Shown here: positions 36,007-44,393 of the stretch, piece after piece
How positions within the stretch are numbered: position 1 is the stretch's first letter
How the letters are laid out: every line of letters begins with the position of its first letter
NCBI RefSeq assembly: GCF_013004595.1
Contig: NZ_JABEMC010000001.1
Span: 620,001 to 684,000, forward strand
From: Brevibacterium luteolum
Lineage (GTDB): Bacteria > Actinomycetota > Actinomycetes > Actinomycetales > Brevibacteriaceae
DNA: 64,000 nucleotides
Reading direction: 5' to 3'
Made by a program: the position numbers and the translations under genes
Notes under the pieces: model-generated
What the model was told of the DNA's origin: nothing
The model's input: only the letters and a program-made list of their open reading frames with translations
The model's database searches: none

Positions 36007-36408
36007 CTACTGACCGGAGGACCGGTAGCCGCGCAGCCGGTCGAGCTCACGGCGATCCTTCTTCGTCGGCCGGCCCAGACCCTTGTCACGGCGCGGCGTG
36101 AACCCGCGCAGCGCAGGATCCGGTGCCGGCGTGTGATCCTCATACAGCTGCTGGGCCAGCGACGCCGGCCCGCGCCGGTCGACGAAGCCGCGGATGACGA
36201 GGATCTGCTCGAAGCCGGCCTTGCGCACCCGGACCGTATCGCCGATCCGCACCTTCTGCGCAGCCTTCACCCGCTGCCCGTCGACGTGGACGTGCCCGCC
36301 GCGGCAGGCCGTTGTCGCCGCCGAGCGGGTCTTGAAGATCCGGGCCGTCCACAGCCACAGATCGATGCGCTGACTGCGCTCAGGCGAGAAGTCGGGGCTC
36401 ATGTCCAT
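36007..36408 (-). CDS. S4-domain RNA-binding protein (Hsp15-like)
   Basis: This 133-residue protein has an S4 RNA-binding domain: 'QRIDLWLWTARIFKTRSAAT', 'CRGGHVHVDGQRVKAAQKVR' and 'GDTVRVRKAGFEQILVI'. The C-terminal tail is basic ('RRDKGLGRPTKKDRRELDRL'). It resembles Hsp15, which rescues stalled 50S subunits carrying nascent chains. Possible starts are GTG 36417, ATG 36408 and ATG 36402. A TAGGCT -10-like box (36423-36418) favours 36408 or nearby. It lies downstream of the SDR gene on the same strand. Confidence 0.88.
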   Translation of the reverse strand: MDMSPDFSPERSQRIDLWLWTARIFKTRSAATTACRGGHVHVDGQRVKAAQKVRIGDTVRVRKAGFEQILVIRGFVDRRGPASLAQQLYEDHTPAPDPALRGFTPRRDKGLGRPTKKDRRELDRLRGYRSSGQ

Positions 36409-36427
36409 CGTCCCCACAGCCTAGCGC

Positions 36428-37336
36428 CTACGGGGTCGGCTGACCGCCGTTGACATTGAGCGTCTCACCGATGACATAGCTCGACTCCGGGGAGGTGAGG
36501 AACACATACGCCGGTGCGAGCTCAGTCGGCTGACCGGCCCGGCCGAGCGGAGTGTTCTTCCCGAACTCCGGCAGCGCCTCCTTCGGCTGGCCGTCCGAGA
36601 CCTGCAGCGGCGTCCAGATCGGGCCCGGCGCCACCGCGTTGACGCGGATGCCGCGCGGGGCCAGCTGCTGGGCGAGTCCCTTGGTGAAGTTGTTGATCGC
36701 CGCCTTCGTCGAGGCGTAGTCGAGCAGGTGCGGGGAGGGATCGTAGGCCTGCACCGAGGTCGAATTCACGATCGTCGACCCAGCCGGCATGACCTTGATC
36801 GCCTCCTGGGTGATGCGGTAGATCGCGTGGATGTTCGTGGCGAACGTCGTCGTCCACTGCTCATCGGCCAGCTCACCGAAGTCCTCGATCGCGATCTGCT
36901 TGCCAGCGTTGTTCACCAGCGCATTGAGCCCGCCGAGAGCCTGCTCGGCCTCAGTGACGAGCCGGCGGCAGAAGTCAGCGTCGGTCAGATCGCCGGGGAA
37001 CAGGAACGCCCGCTGCCCGGACTCCTCGATCCAGCCCTTGATCTCCTGCGCATCAGCCTCCTCATCGGGCAGATACGACAGCGCGACATCGGCACCCTCA
37101 CGGGCGAAGGCGATCGCCACAGCCGCTCCGATCCCGGAGTCAGCCCCGGTGATGAGGGCCTTGCGGCCGACGAGCCGGCCGGTGCCGCGATAGGAGTGCT
37201 GCCCGCGATCGGTCTGCGGGCTCAGGTCCTGATCGAGACCGGGCTCAGGCTGATGCTGCTTCGGCGGGCTGATCTCGGGGAAGCGGGTGACGGGGTTCTG
37301 GAAGCTCAGCTGATCGCGCTGCTCTGCTGCATTCAT
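36428..37336 (-). CDS. Short-chain dehydrogenase, YghA/general stress protein 39-like
   Basis: This 302-residue SDR has an N-terminal extension (about residues 1-50, with '[20 protein letters not shown]') that is typical of the YghA/GSP39 subgroup. The core has '[20 protein letters not shown]', '[10 protein letters not shown]', the catalytic '[16 protein letters not shown]' (YxxxK) and '[16 protein letters not shown]'. The reaction is an NAD(P)-dependent alcohol/aldehyde conversion with unknown substrate. Members are often induced by stress. A leaderless -10 box precedes the ATG. Confidence 0.92.
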   Translation of the reverse strand: MNAAEQRDQLSFQNPVTRFPEISPPKQHQPEPGLDQDLSPQTDRGQHSYRGTGRLVGRKALITGADSGIGAAVAIAFAREGADVALSYLPDEEADAQEIKGWIEESGQRAFLFPGDLTDADFCRRLVTEAEQALGGLNALVNNAGKQIAIEDFGELADEQWTTTFATNIHAIYRITQEAIKVMPAGSTIVNSTSVQAYDPSPHLLDYASTKAAINNFTKGLAQQLAPRGIRVNAVAPGPIWTPLQVSDGQPKEALPEFGKNTPLGRAGQPTELAPAYVFLTSPESSYVIGETLNVNGGQPTP

Positions 37337-37342
37337 GTCTCA

Positions 37343-37348
37343 AGCCTA
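37343..37348 (-). promoter_or_regulatory. -10 box of the SDR gene, leaderless configuration
   Basis: On the minus strand TAGGCT (37348-37343) lies 6 nt before the ATG at 37336. Confidence 0.5.
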
Positions 37349-37566
37349 GTCTGCGTCAACTGCCGGGACAATGGTCTCAATGCACAACCTGCCTTGCCGG
37401 AAAGGCGACCGGTCCCGAGGCGGTGGTCACCACCACCTCGGCGCCGGTGTCCCAGCGGTCTCCTGGAGCCGTGCGACAGGGCCTGCTGCGCGGCGCGGGG
37501 GCGGGGTTCGGCAGTGATAGAGTCCGAGGTGACCGTCCTGAGAACGAACTAGGGGAGAACACCTTC

Positions 37567-39396
37567 ATGGCCCTGCGGATGTCGACGCTGTTTGCGCGCA
37601 CCCTGAAAGAAGACCCGGTCGATGCCGAGGTCGCCAGCCATAAGCTGCTGCACCGCGGCTCCTACATCCGCCGTGCCGCCCCAGGGATCTACACGTGGCT
37701 GCCGCTCGGGCTCGAGGTGCTGCGCCGCATCGAGAGCATCGTCCGCCAGGAGATGGTGGCCGCCGGTTCCCAGGAAGTCCACTTCCCAGCCCTCCTGCCG
37801 GCCGGTCCCTATGAGGCCTCGGGCCGCTGGGAGACCTACGGTGACGGAATCTTCAGGCTCAAGGACCGCAAGGAAGCCGACTACCTGCTTGCACCGACCC
37901 ACGAGGAGCTGTTCACGCTGCTCGTCAAGGACCTGTACTCCTCGTACAAGGACCTGCCGCTGAGCATCTTCCAGATCCAGACGAAGTACCGCGACGAGGC
38001 CCGCCCGCGGGCTGGCCTGCTGCGCGGACGCGAATTCATCATGAAGGACGCCTACTCCTTCAACATCGACGACGCCGGCCTCGACGACTCCTACCAGATC
38101 ATGCGCGATGCCTACATCCGCATCTACGAGCGCCTCGGCCTGCCCTATGTCATCGTCGAGGCCACCTCCGGCGCGATGGGCGGATCGGGCACCGAGGAGT
38201 TCCTCTACCCCTCCGAGGTCGGTGAGGACACCTACGTGCGCACCGCCGGCGGATACGCCGCCAACGTCGAAGCCGTCACCACCCTCATCGGGGAGCCGCT
38301 CGACGCCTCAGATGCGCCTGCCGCACACAAGGAGACGACCCCGGGAGCGAACACCATCGCCTCCCTGGTCGACGTCTCCAACGAGCTCTTCGCCCGCGAA
38401 GACCGCCCATGGGAGGCCGCAGACATGATGAAGCTCGTCATGTGCACCCTCGTCCACCCCGATGGGCGGCGCGAGGTCATCGCCATCGGCCTGCCCGGCG
38501 ACCGGGAAGTCGACCTCGACCGGGCCGCCGGCTCCGGGATGCTCTCCAGCGGCGAGATCGACCTCGAACCGGCCAGCGCGGAGGACCTGGCCAAGCACCC
38601 GGACATCGTCGCCGGCTACATCGGCCCCGGCACCTCGCTGAAAGACCAGGTGCTCGGCGCCGAAGGCAGCTCCGGTGTGCGGTTCTTCGTCGACCCGCGC
38701 ATCACCCGCGAGGGCTCGCGCTGGGTGGCCGGCGGCAACGAGGCCGGCACCCACGTCTACGACCTCATCCTCGGCCGCGACTTCACCGTCGACGGTGTGC
38801 TCGAAGTCGCCGAGGTCCGCGAAGGCGACCCGGCACCGGACGGCTCCGGCCCGCTGGAGCTGGCCCGCGGAGTGGAGATCGGCCAGATCTTCAAGCTCGG
38901 CACCCGCTACGCCGAGGCGCTCGACCTCAAGGTGCTCGATGAGAACGGCAAGACCCAGGTTGTGACGATGGGCTCCTACGGCGTCGGCGTCACCCGCGCG
39001 ATGGCCTGCATCGCCGAGGAGAACCACGACGACAAGGGCCTCATCTGGCCCCAGCACCTGGCACCGGCCGATGTGCACATCGTCGCCACCGGCAAGGGCG
39101 CAGAGCCCATCGAAGCGGCTGAGAAGATCACCGCCGAACTCGAGTCGATGGGCGTGCGCGTCCTCCTCGACGACCGCCCGAAGGCCTCACCGGGCGTGAA
39201 GTTCGGCGACGCCGAACTGCTCGGGGTGCCGACGATTCTCGTCGTCGGCCGCGGTCTGGCCGAGGGCAGACTGGAGCTGCGCGACCGACGCACCGGCGAA
39301 GCGACCAACGTGCCGGTCGAAGACGCTGTCGCCCGCACCGTCGAGGCGATCGACGCGAAGTATGCGGAACTCGGAGCCAAGCGCGGCGAACTCTGA
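37567..39396 (+). CDS. proS: Prolyl-tRNA synthetase (bacterial type with editing domain)
   Basis: Class II aminoacyl-tRNA synthetase that charges tRNA-Pro. The 609-residue protein has motif 1 ('[20 protein letters not shown]'), motif 2 ('[20 protein letters not shown]') and motif 3 ('[17 protein letters not shown]'). Between motifs 2 and 3 (about residues 225-390) lies the editing insertion that deacylates Ala-tRNA-Pro. The C-terminal anticodon domain has '[20 protein letters not shown]'. ATG 37567 follows GGGGAG; ATG 37579 is a possible alternative. It stands alone, with rimP-nusA-infB further downstream as usual in actinobacteria. Confidence 0.98.
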   Translation: MALRMSTLFARTLKEDPVDAEVASHKLLHRGSYIRRAAPGIYTWLPLGLEVLRRIESIVRQEMVAAGSQEVHFPALLPAGPYEASGRWETYGDGIFRLKDRKEADYLLAPTHEELFTLLVKDLYSSYKDLPLSIFQIQTKYRDEARPRAGLLRGREFIMKDAYSFNIDDAGLDDSYQIMRDAYIRIYERLGLPYVIVEATSGAMGGSGTEEFLYPSEVGEDTYVRTAGGYAANVEAVTTLIGEPLDASDAPAAHKETTPGANTIASLVDVSNELFAREDRPWEAADMMKLVMCTLVHPDGRREVIAIGLPGDREVDLDRAAGSGMLSSGEIDLEPASAEDLAKHPDIVAGYIGPGTSLKDQVLGAEGSSGVRFFVDPRITREGSRWVAGGNEAGTHVYDLILGRDFTVDGVLEVAEVREGDPAPDGSGPLELARGVEIGQIFKLGTRYAEALDLKVLDENGKTQVVTMGSYGVGVTRAMACIAEENHDDKGLIWPQHLAPADVHIVATGKGAEPIEAAEKITAELESMGVRVLLDDRPKASPGVKFGDAELLGVPTILVVGRGLAEGRLELRDRRTGEATNVPVEDAVARTVEAIDAKYAELGAKRGEL

Positions 39397-40230
39397 GCTG
39401 AGCCTCCGCAGTGGCTGGGAGACGCATCCGTGTCCCGGCCGCTGCGCTGTGTCTGCTGCTGTGCCCCAGCGCCTGCTGTCACGGTTCAACCGTTGTTAGG
39501 GTTGAACAGCAGTCGGGGTTGAATTGCGGTAACGGCTCATCTGCTGTCAATGTTCATGACGAACAACGGCGCTACACGACCACAGGTGACACCAGACGTC
39601 GGCGAATGACATCACCGGCGCCTCGGGAACGGGCCAGCCGTCAGGCTGGGCGTGTCGCATCGACACCCAACTGTTCTGGAGGGCCCTTGACCGAGGCTCC
39701 CGTCTCCCCAGGAACTACACCTAGAGGGCTCAGCGACAGCATCGCAGGCGTCCTCGCGGCAGCGGCATCTGGTCAACGGTGCGCAGCCGCTGCGGCCCGG
39801 TTCGGTCTCAACGGCACCCCGGTTGCGATCGAGTACGTCGGCCGCGAGAGATCATCCCGCGGGTGCGTGCGCTCGAAGCCGACCTCGCCCGAGCCCGTGG
39901 CGTCGAGCTGCAGGCAGGCCCGCAGCCGGCGGCGGCGATTGCGTGGGGTGATGCGACAGACAGCAGACCGAAATCCGGCGCGCAGGGGCCGGAACCGTAG
40001 AGGTTTCGGTCCCTAAAGCTTCGCTGCTCTCCGGCGTCAGCCGACGGGTACGCGCACCGGCGGTTCGAGGGGCTGCCGTTGAGGAGGACAATGCGCGGCA
40101 TGGGATTCCGACCTTTCGCCACGGGGACGGGCTGACCGTTCACACGCTCAAGCGCACCGCGGGCAGGCGCGCTTCTGACCGTCACGTCATCGCCTGTCAT
40201 ATGACGTCACGTCCAGGCAGCCGGCAGCCC
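39397..40230. other. Non-coding or decayed region of about 0.8 kb
   Basis: No convincing gene is found. The first 150 nt are richer in A/T than the surroundings and contain GTTCAACC (39484-39491), its exact inverse GGTTGAAC (39500-39507) and a further GGGTTGAA (39516-39523), a possible operator cluster. From about 39690 an Ala-rich open frame ('ARFGLNGTPVAIEYVGRE') continues sensibly only in another frame ('IIPRVRALEADLARARGVEL'), which suggests a frameshifted relic. Near 40100 on the minus strand a short frame starts 'MPRIVLLNGSPSNRR', flavodoxin-like, but stays short. GTCACGTC occurs at 40181-40188 and 40206-40213. Confidence 0.5.
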
Positions 40231-41250
40231 TCAGCCGAGGCGCTTGAGGTCGTGGGCGCTGACGCCGCCGACGCTGACCCCGCACATCGCCCGGCACACC
40301 CACAGCGAGCGGGCGGCGTCGCCGAAAGCCTTCTGCGTGCCCTTATAGGCAGAGCGCAGGTACCAGAACATGTTCTCCAGCTCGCGGACGACCGTTGCGC
40401 CCATGCCGTAGGCGGCTTCGATTTCGGCGTGATGACACAGCCGGTGGGCGAACTCGCGCAGCCACTGTGCCTGCTCTTCACCGGTGGGCCGGGGGATCTC
40501 ATACAGCCGGTTCCACAGGACCGGGGCGACCATATAGGCCGTCGGGCCGGTCAGCGGCTGCGGGTCGATCGCCTTCCAGGTGGCTACCCCGCTGAGGTCC
40601 GGGTGGCCGGCGAGGATGTTGTAGTAGTGCAGGTCGGCGTGCAGCAGCCAGTGCTCATCGGAGGATGCCAGCTTCTCCATCCACATCCGGGCGCTGTCGA
40701 GCACCTGATAGTCCTGGGCGGAGAATTCCGGGAAGTCGCGCACGAGCGCGCAGTCGGCCTGGAAGGTCTCCAGCCATTTCGCGGCGATGTCCTGCACGCG
40801 CACGAACCCCGGCACGCCGGGGACCTTGAGCGCGCGGACGAGCTGGCCCCAGATCGGCGGCACGCTGCCCAGCGGCTCGGTCGAGAGGTTGACGGTGGTG
40901 CGCAGCCGCTCCTGCAGCGTCGCCCGGAACGAGCTGTCCTGTTCGAACACGCGCACCGCACCGTGGCCCTGCCAGGCCTGCAGGGCCTCGAGGACCTGCC
41001 GGTGGACCTGCGGGTTGGCGGTGTTGGGGGCGGCGAAGCGGATGATCGCCTGATAGTTCTCCTGTGTCAGCACGGGGATGACAAGGCTCTCAGCTCCGGC
41101 CCATGGCGAACCGGGCACCGGGTCGCGGGTGAGATTCCACCGGTCGAGCAGCTCGATGAGCATGAAGTCCAGCGCCTGCGCCCACGCGCCGGCGTATTCG
41201 GCGCCGATCACCTCAGCAGCCGAATTGAACAGCACAGCAGGTACGCGCAT
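40231..41250 (-). CDS. Aminoglycoside/hydroxyurea-kinase-like phosphotransferase (APH(6) family)
   Basis: This 339-residue protein resembles streptomycin 6-kinase / hydroxyurea phosphotransferase enzymes. The kinase catalytic loop is 'LLHADLHYYNILAG' (HxDxxxxN type) and the metal motif is in 'WKAIDPQPLTGPTAYMVAPV', both intact. Upstream are 'ESLVIPVLTQENYQAIIRFA' and 'AVRVFEQDSSFRATLQERL', matching the nucleotide-binding lobe. In this synteny (proS-kinase-DUF4439-rimP) the gene is likely a housekeeping small-molecule kinase and not a dedicated resistance gene. ATG 41250 has GGAAGG at 6 nt; ATG 41256 overlaps the upstream stop (ATGA) and is the alternative. Confidence 0.8.
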   Translation of the reverse strand: MRVPAVLFNSAAEVIGAEYAGAWAQALDFMLIELLDRWNLTRDPVPGSPWAGAESLVIPVLTQENYQAIIRFAAPNTANPQVHRQVLEALQAWQGHGAVRVFEQDSSFRATLQERLRTTVNLSTEPLGSVPPIWGQLVRALKVPGVPGFVRVQDIAAKWLETFQADCALVRDFPEFSAQDYQVLDSARMWMEKLASSDEHWLLHADLHYYNILAGHPDLSGVATWKAIDPQPLTGPTAYMVAPVLWNRLYEIPRPTGEEQAQWLREFAHRLCHHAEIEAAYGMGATVVRELENMFWYLRSAYKGTQKAFGDAARSLWVCRAMCGVSVGGVSAHDLKRLG

Positions 41251-41252
41251 CG

Positions 41253-42230
41253 TCATCCTTCCGTTGTCGGCGTGGCGGTGGCAGGATCGGTGATGTCGAA
41301 GCGCAGCGTCTGCAGTTGCCCGAGCTGTGCGCGGGCTGAAGCTGACTGCCACAGGCTCGCCAGCCCCAAGCGCGGGGCCTGCACATCGTCACCGAAGAGC
41401 GGCTGGATCCGCGTGATGAGCGCATCCTCATAGGCGGCGCCGGCCGTCTCTGCTCCGGCGCTGGCCGGATCCGGGTCGATCTGCCAGGCCGGCCGATTCT
41501 CCGCTGCCGGGTGGCCGGCATCGGCCAGCCGCTCATTGGCCAGGTCGGCTGCGACATCGAGTTCGGTGATCCGGGTGCGCATCATCTGGCGGGCGGGCGC
41601 GTCAGCGGGGACGAGCACGGCGGTGCGCTCGTAGGCGTACGAGCCCTGATAGCAGGCCTCGGCGAAGGCGGTCAGCGCCTGCTGCTGCGGATCGGCGTCC
41701 TCGTCCTCGTCGGCCGGGGTATCGCTGCCGTCGCTCGGCGAGGCGTCGGCGTCGGTGTCCGGCCGGTCGGCCGGCACAGCGCGGATCGTCTCCAGCAGCG
41801 TCTCAGCCCGGTCATCGCCGGCCTGCTGCAGGTGCAGCACCGCACCGACAGCGACATCGGCCAGCACCGCGCGCATCGAGTCGAGGTCATCGAAGCGGGT
41901 CACGATCGCCTCGGCGGCGGCATGCAGCCCGTCGGCATAGGTATAGGAATCCGCGCCCGAGGTGGGGGTCGGGGTGACGAGTTCTCTCGGCGGCGCCCAC
42001 TCGGGCCCGACCGCCGCAGCCAGGGTGTCCACGACCTCGGCGTCGGTGCCATCAGCCTCGGTGCGGGCGAGGATCCGGGCGACGGTGTTGCGCACCTCAT
42101 CAGCGGTCGAGAGCGCAGGGACCTCCGGGTCGCGGTCGAGGCGCAGGCCGCAGCCGGAGAGCGCGAGCACCAGCGCTGCCGCCCCGCCGATGAGCGTCCG
42201 GCGGCTGATCCTCTTCCCCTGCAATGCCAT
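41253..42230 (-). CDS. DUF4439-type lipoprotein
   Basis: This 325-residue exported lipoprotein has a twin-arginine-like start (MALQGKRISRRTLIGGAAAL) and a lipobox 'LALSGC'. The C-terminal third ('ACYQGSYAYERTAVLVPADA', 'AYEDALITRIQPLF') matches the ferritin-like DUF4439 helical domain, placed on the outer membrane face. An Asp/Pro-rich linker (residues about 145-170) precedes it. The function is unknown. It overlaps or abuts the kinase gene downstream and is divergent from rimP, a recurrent arrangement in actinobacteria. ATG 42230 is supported by a leaderless -10 box. Confidence 0.82.
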   Translation of the reverse strand: MALQGKRISRRTLIGGAAALVLALSGCGLRLDRDPEVPALSTADEVRNTVARILARTEADGTDAEVVDTLAAAVGPEWAPPRELVTPTPTSGADSYTYADGLHAAAEAIVTRFDDLDSMRAVLADVAVGAVLHLQQAGDDRAETLLETIRAVPADRPDTDADASPSDGSDTPADEDEDADPQQQALTAFAEACYQGSYAYERTAVLVPADAPARQMMRTRITELDVAADLANERLADAGHPAAENRPAWQIDPDPASAGAETAGAAYEDALITRIQPLFGDDVQAPRLGLASLWQSASARAQLGQLQTLRFDITDPATATPTTEG

Positions 42231-42237
42231 GCTGACA

Positions 42238-42243
42238 ATCCTA
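42238..42243 (-). promoter_or_regulatory. -10 box of the DUF4439 gene, leaderless configuration
   Basis: On the minus strand TAGGAT (42243-42238) lies 7 nt before the ATG at 42230. It is divergent from the rimP promoter. Confidence 0.5.
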
Positions 42244-42318
42244 ACGGCATGGACCTCCCCGCCGGCCCACCGCGTGCGGCCCGTCGGCAAAGGTCAGCCC
42301 ATGTTCAGAGACCGCCCG

Positions 42319-42324
42319 TAGGGT
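42319..42324 (+). promoter_or_regulatory. -10 box of rimP, leaderless configuration
   Basis: TAGGGT lies 7 nt before the ATG at 42332 and defines the rimP start. Confidence 0.5.
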
Positions 42325-42331
42325 GTGGGAC

Positions 42332-42805
42332 ATGGACAAGCACACAGCCCCCGTCAGGGACGCCATCGTCGAACCGCTGGCCGCCCGCGGCATCGTCGTC
42401 GAGGACATCACCGCCCATGTCGCCGGCCGCTTCCGCACGCTGACCGTCGTCATCGACCTCGACGGCACGACCACCGATCCGGTCTCGCTTGACCACATCA
42501 CCGAGGCCACCCGCATCATCTCCGAGACCATCGACGACCTGCCGCTGTTCAACGACCACGCCTACGACCTGCAGGTCACCTCGCCGGGCGCGACTCGCCC
42601 GCTGCGCGAGATCCGTCACTTCCAGCGTGTGATCGGCCGCACCCTGGCCGTGCGCACTACTTCGGACGAGGAGTTCGAAGGCGTGCTGCTGACCGTCAGC
42701 GATGGTGACGCTCCCGAGGCGGCCTTCCGGCTTGCCGACGGATCGGAACGGGCCCTGACGCTTGCCGGGATCGCCCACGCCGAGGCGGTCCTCCAGTTCA
42801 AATAG
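42332..42805 (+). CDS. rimP: Ribosome maturation factor RimP
   Basis: RimP assists 30S assembly. The 157-residue protein has the N-terminal alpha/beta domain ('VRDAIVEPLAARGIVVEDIT', 'LTVVIDLDG') and the family signature 'YDLQVTSPGATRPLREIRHF'. The C-terminal SH3-like domain follows with 'GRTLAVRTTSDEEFEGVLLT'. It is the first gene of the rimP-nusA-ylxR-infB-rbfA cluster. Confidence 0.96.
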   Translation: MDKHTAPVRDAIVEPLAARGIVVEDITAHVAGRFRTLTVVIDLDGTTTDPVSLDHITEATRIISETIDDLPLFNDHAYDLQVTSPGATRPLREIRHFQRVIGRTLAVRTTSDEEFEGVLLTVSDGDAPEAAFRLADGSERALTLAGIAHAEAVLQFK

Positions 42806-42853
42806 GCTCGCGCCTCGGCCCTGGGCAGGCGGCAGCAGACGACGATCGGATGC

Positions 42854-42882
42854 TTCCCTGGCCCAGGCAACTCCGCTAGGCT
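42854..42882 (+). promoter_or_regulatory. Possible promoter of nusA
   Basis: TTCCCT (42854-42859) and TAGGCT (42877-42882) are spaced by 17 nt, about 80 nt before the nusA ATG. The -35 match is weak. A GC-rich hairpin can form around 42920-42945 in the leader. Confidence 0.4.
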
Positions 42883-42960
42883 CAAGGGCACATCGCCCAT
42901 ACCGACAACTCAACAGCCGGCACGACCCGCACGGGTCCTGGTGCCGAGAAGGACTCAGCA

Positions 42961-43944
42961 ATGGACATCGACCTCTCAGCGCTCCGTCTGATCGAGCACG
43001 AAAGGGAGATCCCGTTCGAAACGCTCGTCGAGCTCATCGAGCAGGCCCTCCTGACCGCCTACCAGCGCACTGAGGGCGCCTACCCGGACGCCCGTGCGGA
43101 ACTCGACACCAAGACCGGCACCGCCACCATCTGGGCGGTGGAGTTCGACAACGACGACAACCCGATCGGCGAGTTCGACGACACGCCTGACGGATTCGGG
43201 CGGATCGCGGCGATGACCGCACGCAACATCATCCACCAGCGGCTGCGCGACGTTGAGGACGCCTCGGTGCTGGGGACCTTCAAGAACCGCGAAGGCGAGA
43301 TCGTCTCCGGGCTCATCCAGCAGGGCCGCGATGAGCACATGATCCAGGTCGACCTCGGCGAGGTCGAGGCCGTGCTGCCGCCGCACGAACAGGTGCCCGG
43401 CGAGGAATACAGCCACGGCAACCGGATCCGCGTCTACGTCACCGATGTGCACAAGGGCCTCAAAGGGCCCTCGATCACGGTGTCGCGCTCGCACCCGAAC
43501 CTCGTGCGCAAGCTGTTTGCGCATGAGTCCCCGGAGATCGCCGACGGCACCGTCGAGATCGTCTCGCTCTCCCGCGAGGCCGGCCACCGCACGAAGATGG
43601 CCGTGCGGGCCACGGTGCCCGGTGTCAACGCCAAGGGCGCGTGCATCGGCGAGCTCGGCTCCCGGGTGCGTGCGGTGATGGCCGAGCTGGGGGAGGAGAA
43701 GATCGACATCGTCGACTACTCCGACTCGCCGGCGAAGTTCGTCGCCAACGCGCTCTCCCCAGCACGGGCGATGCGCGTCGATGTGCTCAACGAAGCCCAG
43801 AAGCTCGCTCGCGCCGTCGTCCCGGCCGACCAGCTGTCGCTGGCGATCGGCAAGGAGGGGCAGAACGCCCGCCTGGCCGCCAAGCTCACCGGTTGGAAGA
43901 TCGACATCGTCACCCCCGAGGACGACGCCGCCGGCGAGGGCTGA
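42961..43944 (+). CDS. nusA: Transcription termination/antitermination factor NusA
   Basis: NusA binds RNA polymerase and modulates pausing, termination and antitermination. The 327-residue protein has the N-terminal polymerase-binding domain ('IEHEREIPFETLVELIEQAL') and an S1 domain ('NREGEIVSGLIQQGRDEHMI', 'EVEAVLPPHEQVPGEEY'). Two KH domains follow ('VGVNAKGACIGELGSRVRAV'-like region and 'VPADQLSLAIGKEGQNARLA'). It lacks the C-terminal acidic repeats of E. coli, as usual in actinobacteria. ATG has GAAGGA upstream. Confidence 0.98.
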   Translation: MDIDLSALRLIEHEREIPFETLVELIEQALLTAYQRTEGAYPDARAELDTKTGTATIWAVEFDNDDNPIGEFDDTPDGFGRIAAMTARNIIHQRLRDVEDASVLGTFKNREGEIVSGLIQQGRDEHMIQVDLGEVEAVLPPHEQVPGEEYSHGNRIRVYVTDVHKGLKGPSITVSRSHPNLVRKLFAHESPEIADGTVEIVSLSREAGHRTKMAVRATVPGVNAKGACIGELGSRVRAVMAELGEEKIDIVDYSDSPAKFVANALSPARAMRVDVLNEAQKLARAVVPADQLSLAIGKEGQNARLAAKLTGWKIDIVTPEDDAAGEG

Positions 43945-43970
43945 GTGACGGCAGCGCCTGCGGGCAGTGT

Positions 43971-43976
43971 TAGACT
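43971..43976 (+). promoter_or_regulatory. -10 box inside the nusA-ylxR junction, leaderless configuration
   Basis: TAGACT lies 7 nt before the in-frame GTG at 43984. It suggests a leaderless transcript for ylxR-infB in addition to read-through from nusA. Confidence 0.45.
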
Positions 43977-43983
43977 GGCAGAC

Positions 43984-44262
43984 GTGGTATGTGCTGGTGA
44001 ACCTCTGCGCATGTGTCTGGCATGCCGGAAGCGGGAGCCGATGAGTCGGCTCGTCAGGCTCGCAGTGGTTGACGAGAGCACACCGCACATTGCGGTTGAC
44101 GCCCAGCGCAGGCTGCCCGGAAGGGGAGCCTGGATCCATCCCGATCAGCGCTGCGTCGACTCAGCAGTGAAGAGAAGCGCGTTCAGGCGAGCGCTGCGCA
44201 CCCAGGCCCCGGCCGGTGCACAGCTGCTCGATGACATCCGTCGGATTACGGAAAGCAGATGA
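43984..44262 (+). CDS. ylxR: YlxR family RNA-binding/nucleoid protein
   Basis: This 92-residue basic protein of the DUF448 (YlxR) family lies between nusA and infB. The conserved 'RMCLACRKREPMSRLVRLAV' carries the paired cysteines, and 'RLPGRGAWIHPDQRCVDSAV' the GRGAW motif. YlxR has been described as an RNA-binding or regulatory protein. GTG 43984 is supported by the leaderless box. An in-frame GTG at 43945 directly after the nusA stop is the alternative and would add 13 non-conserved residues. Confidence 0.9.
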   Translation: MVCAGEPLRMCLACRKREPMSRLVRLAVVDESTPHIAVDAQRRLPGRGAWIHPDQRCVDSAVKRSAFRRALRTQAPAGAQLLDDIRRITESR

Positions 44263-44315
44263 ACCGAATGGAAACCCAGCAGTGAGTGCTCAGAAATGAC
44301 ACCCGACGCATACGG

Positions 44316-44389
44316 TCGTGAGCAGTGAAATGAGAACTGTTCACTCACGATGAGGTTCCTTCCTGTCCGGGAAGGAACCCGGACAGGAG
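44316..44389 (+). promoter_or_regulatory. infB leader with mutually exclusive hairpins over the ribosome-binding site
   Basis: Hairpin 1 pairs 44354-44363 (GGTTCCTTCC) with 44370-44379 (GGAAGGAACC). Hairpin 2 pairs 44362-44370 (CCTGTCCGG) with 44379-44387 (CCGGACAGG). They share bases and cannot form together. The right arm of hairpin 2 contains the first three bases of the AGGAG site (44385-44389) that serves the infB GTG at 44394. A further imperfect stem (44316-44329 with 44340-44350) lies upstream. The layout fits a translational on/off switch. Confidence 0.6.
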
Positions 44390-44393
44390 AAAA

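Noticed and set aside
39411..40016. 201-codon frame after proS
   Set aside because: Composition looks non-coding (many Arg, Ser, Cys), no ribosome-binding site, and the protein-like part breaks frame near 39840. Kept only as a possible relic.
39808..40200. Minus-strand frame containing 'MPRIVLLNGSPSNRR', similar to the start of flavodoxin-like reductases
   Set aside because: The resemblance covers about 12 residues only and the rest does not fit; probably chance.
40231..41250. Kinase gene considered as an acquired antibiotic-resistance gene
   Set aside because: No mobile-element signs, normal GC and a recurrent chromosomal context argue for a resident gene; resistance is not shown.
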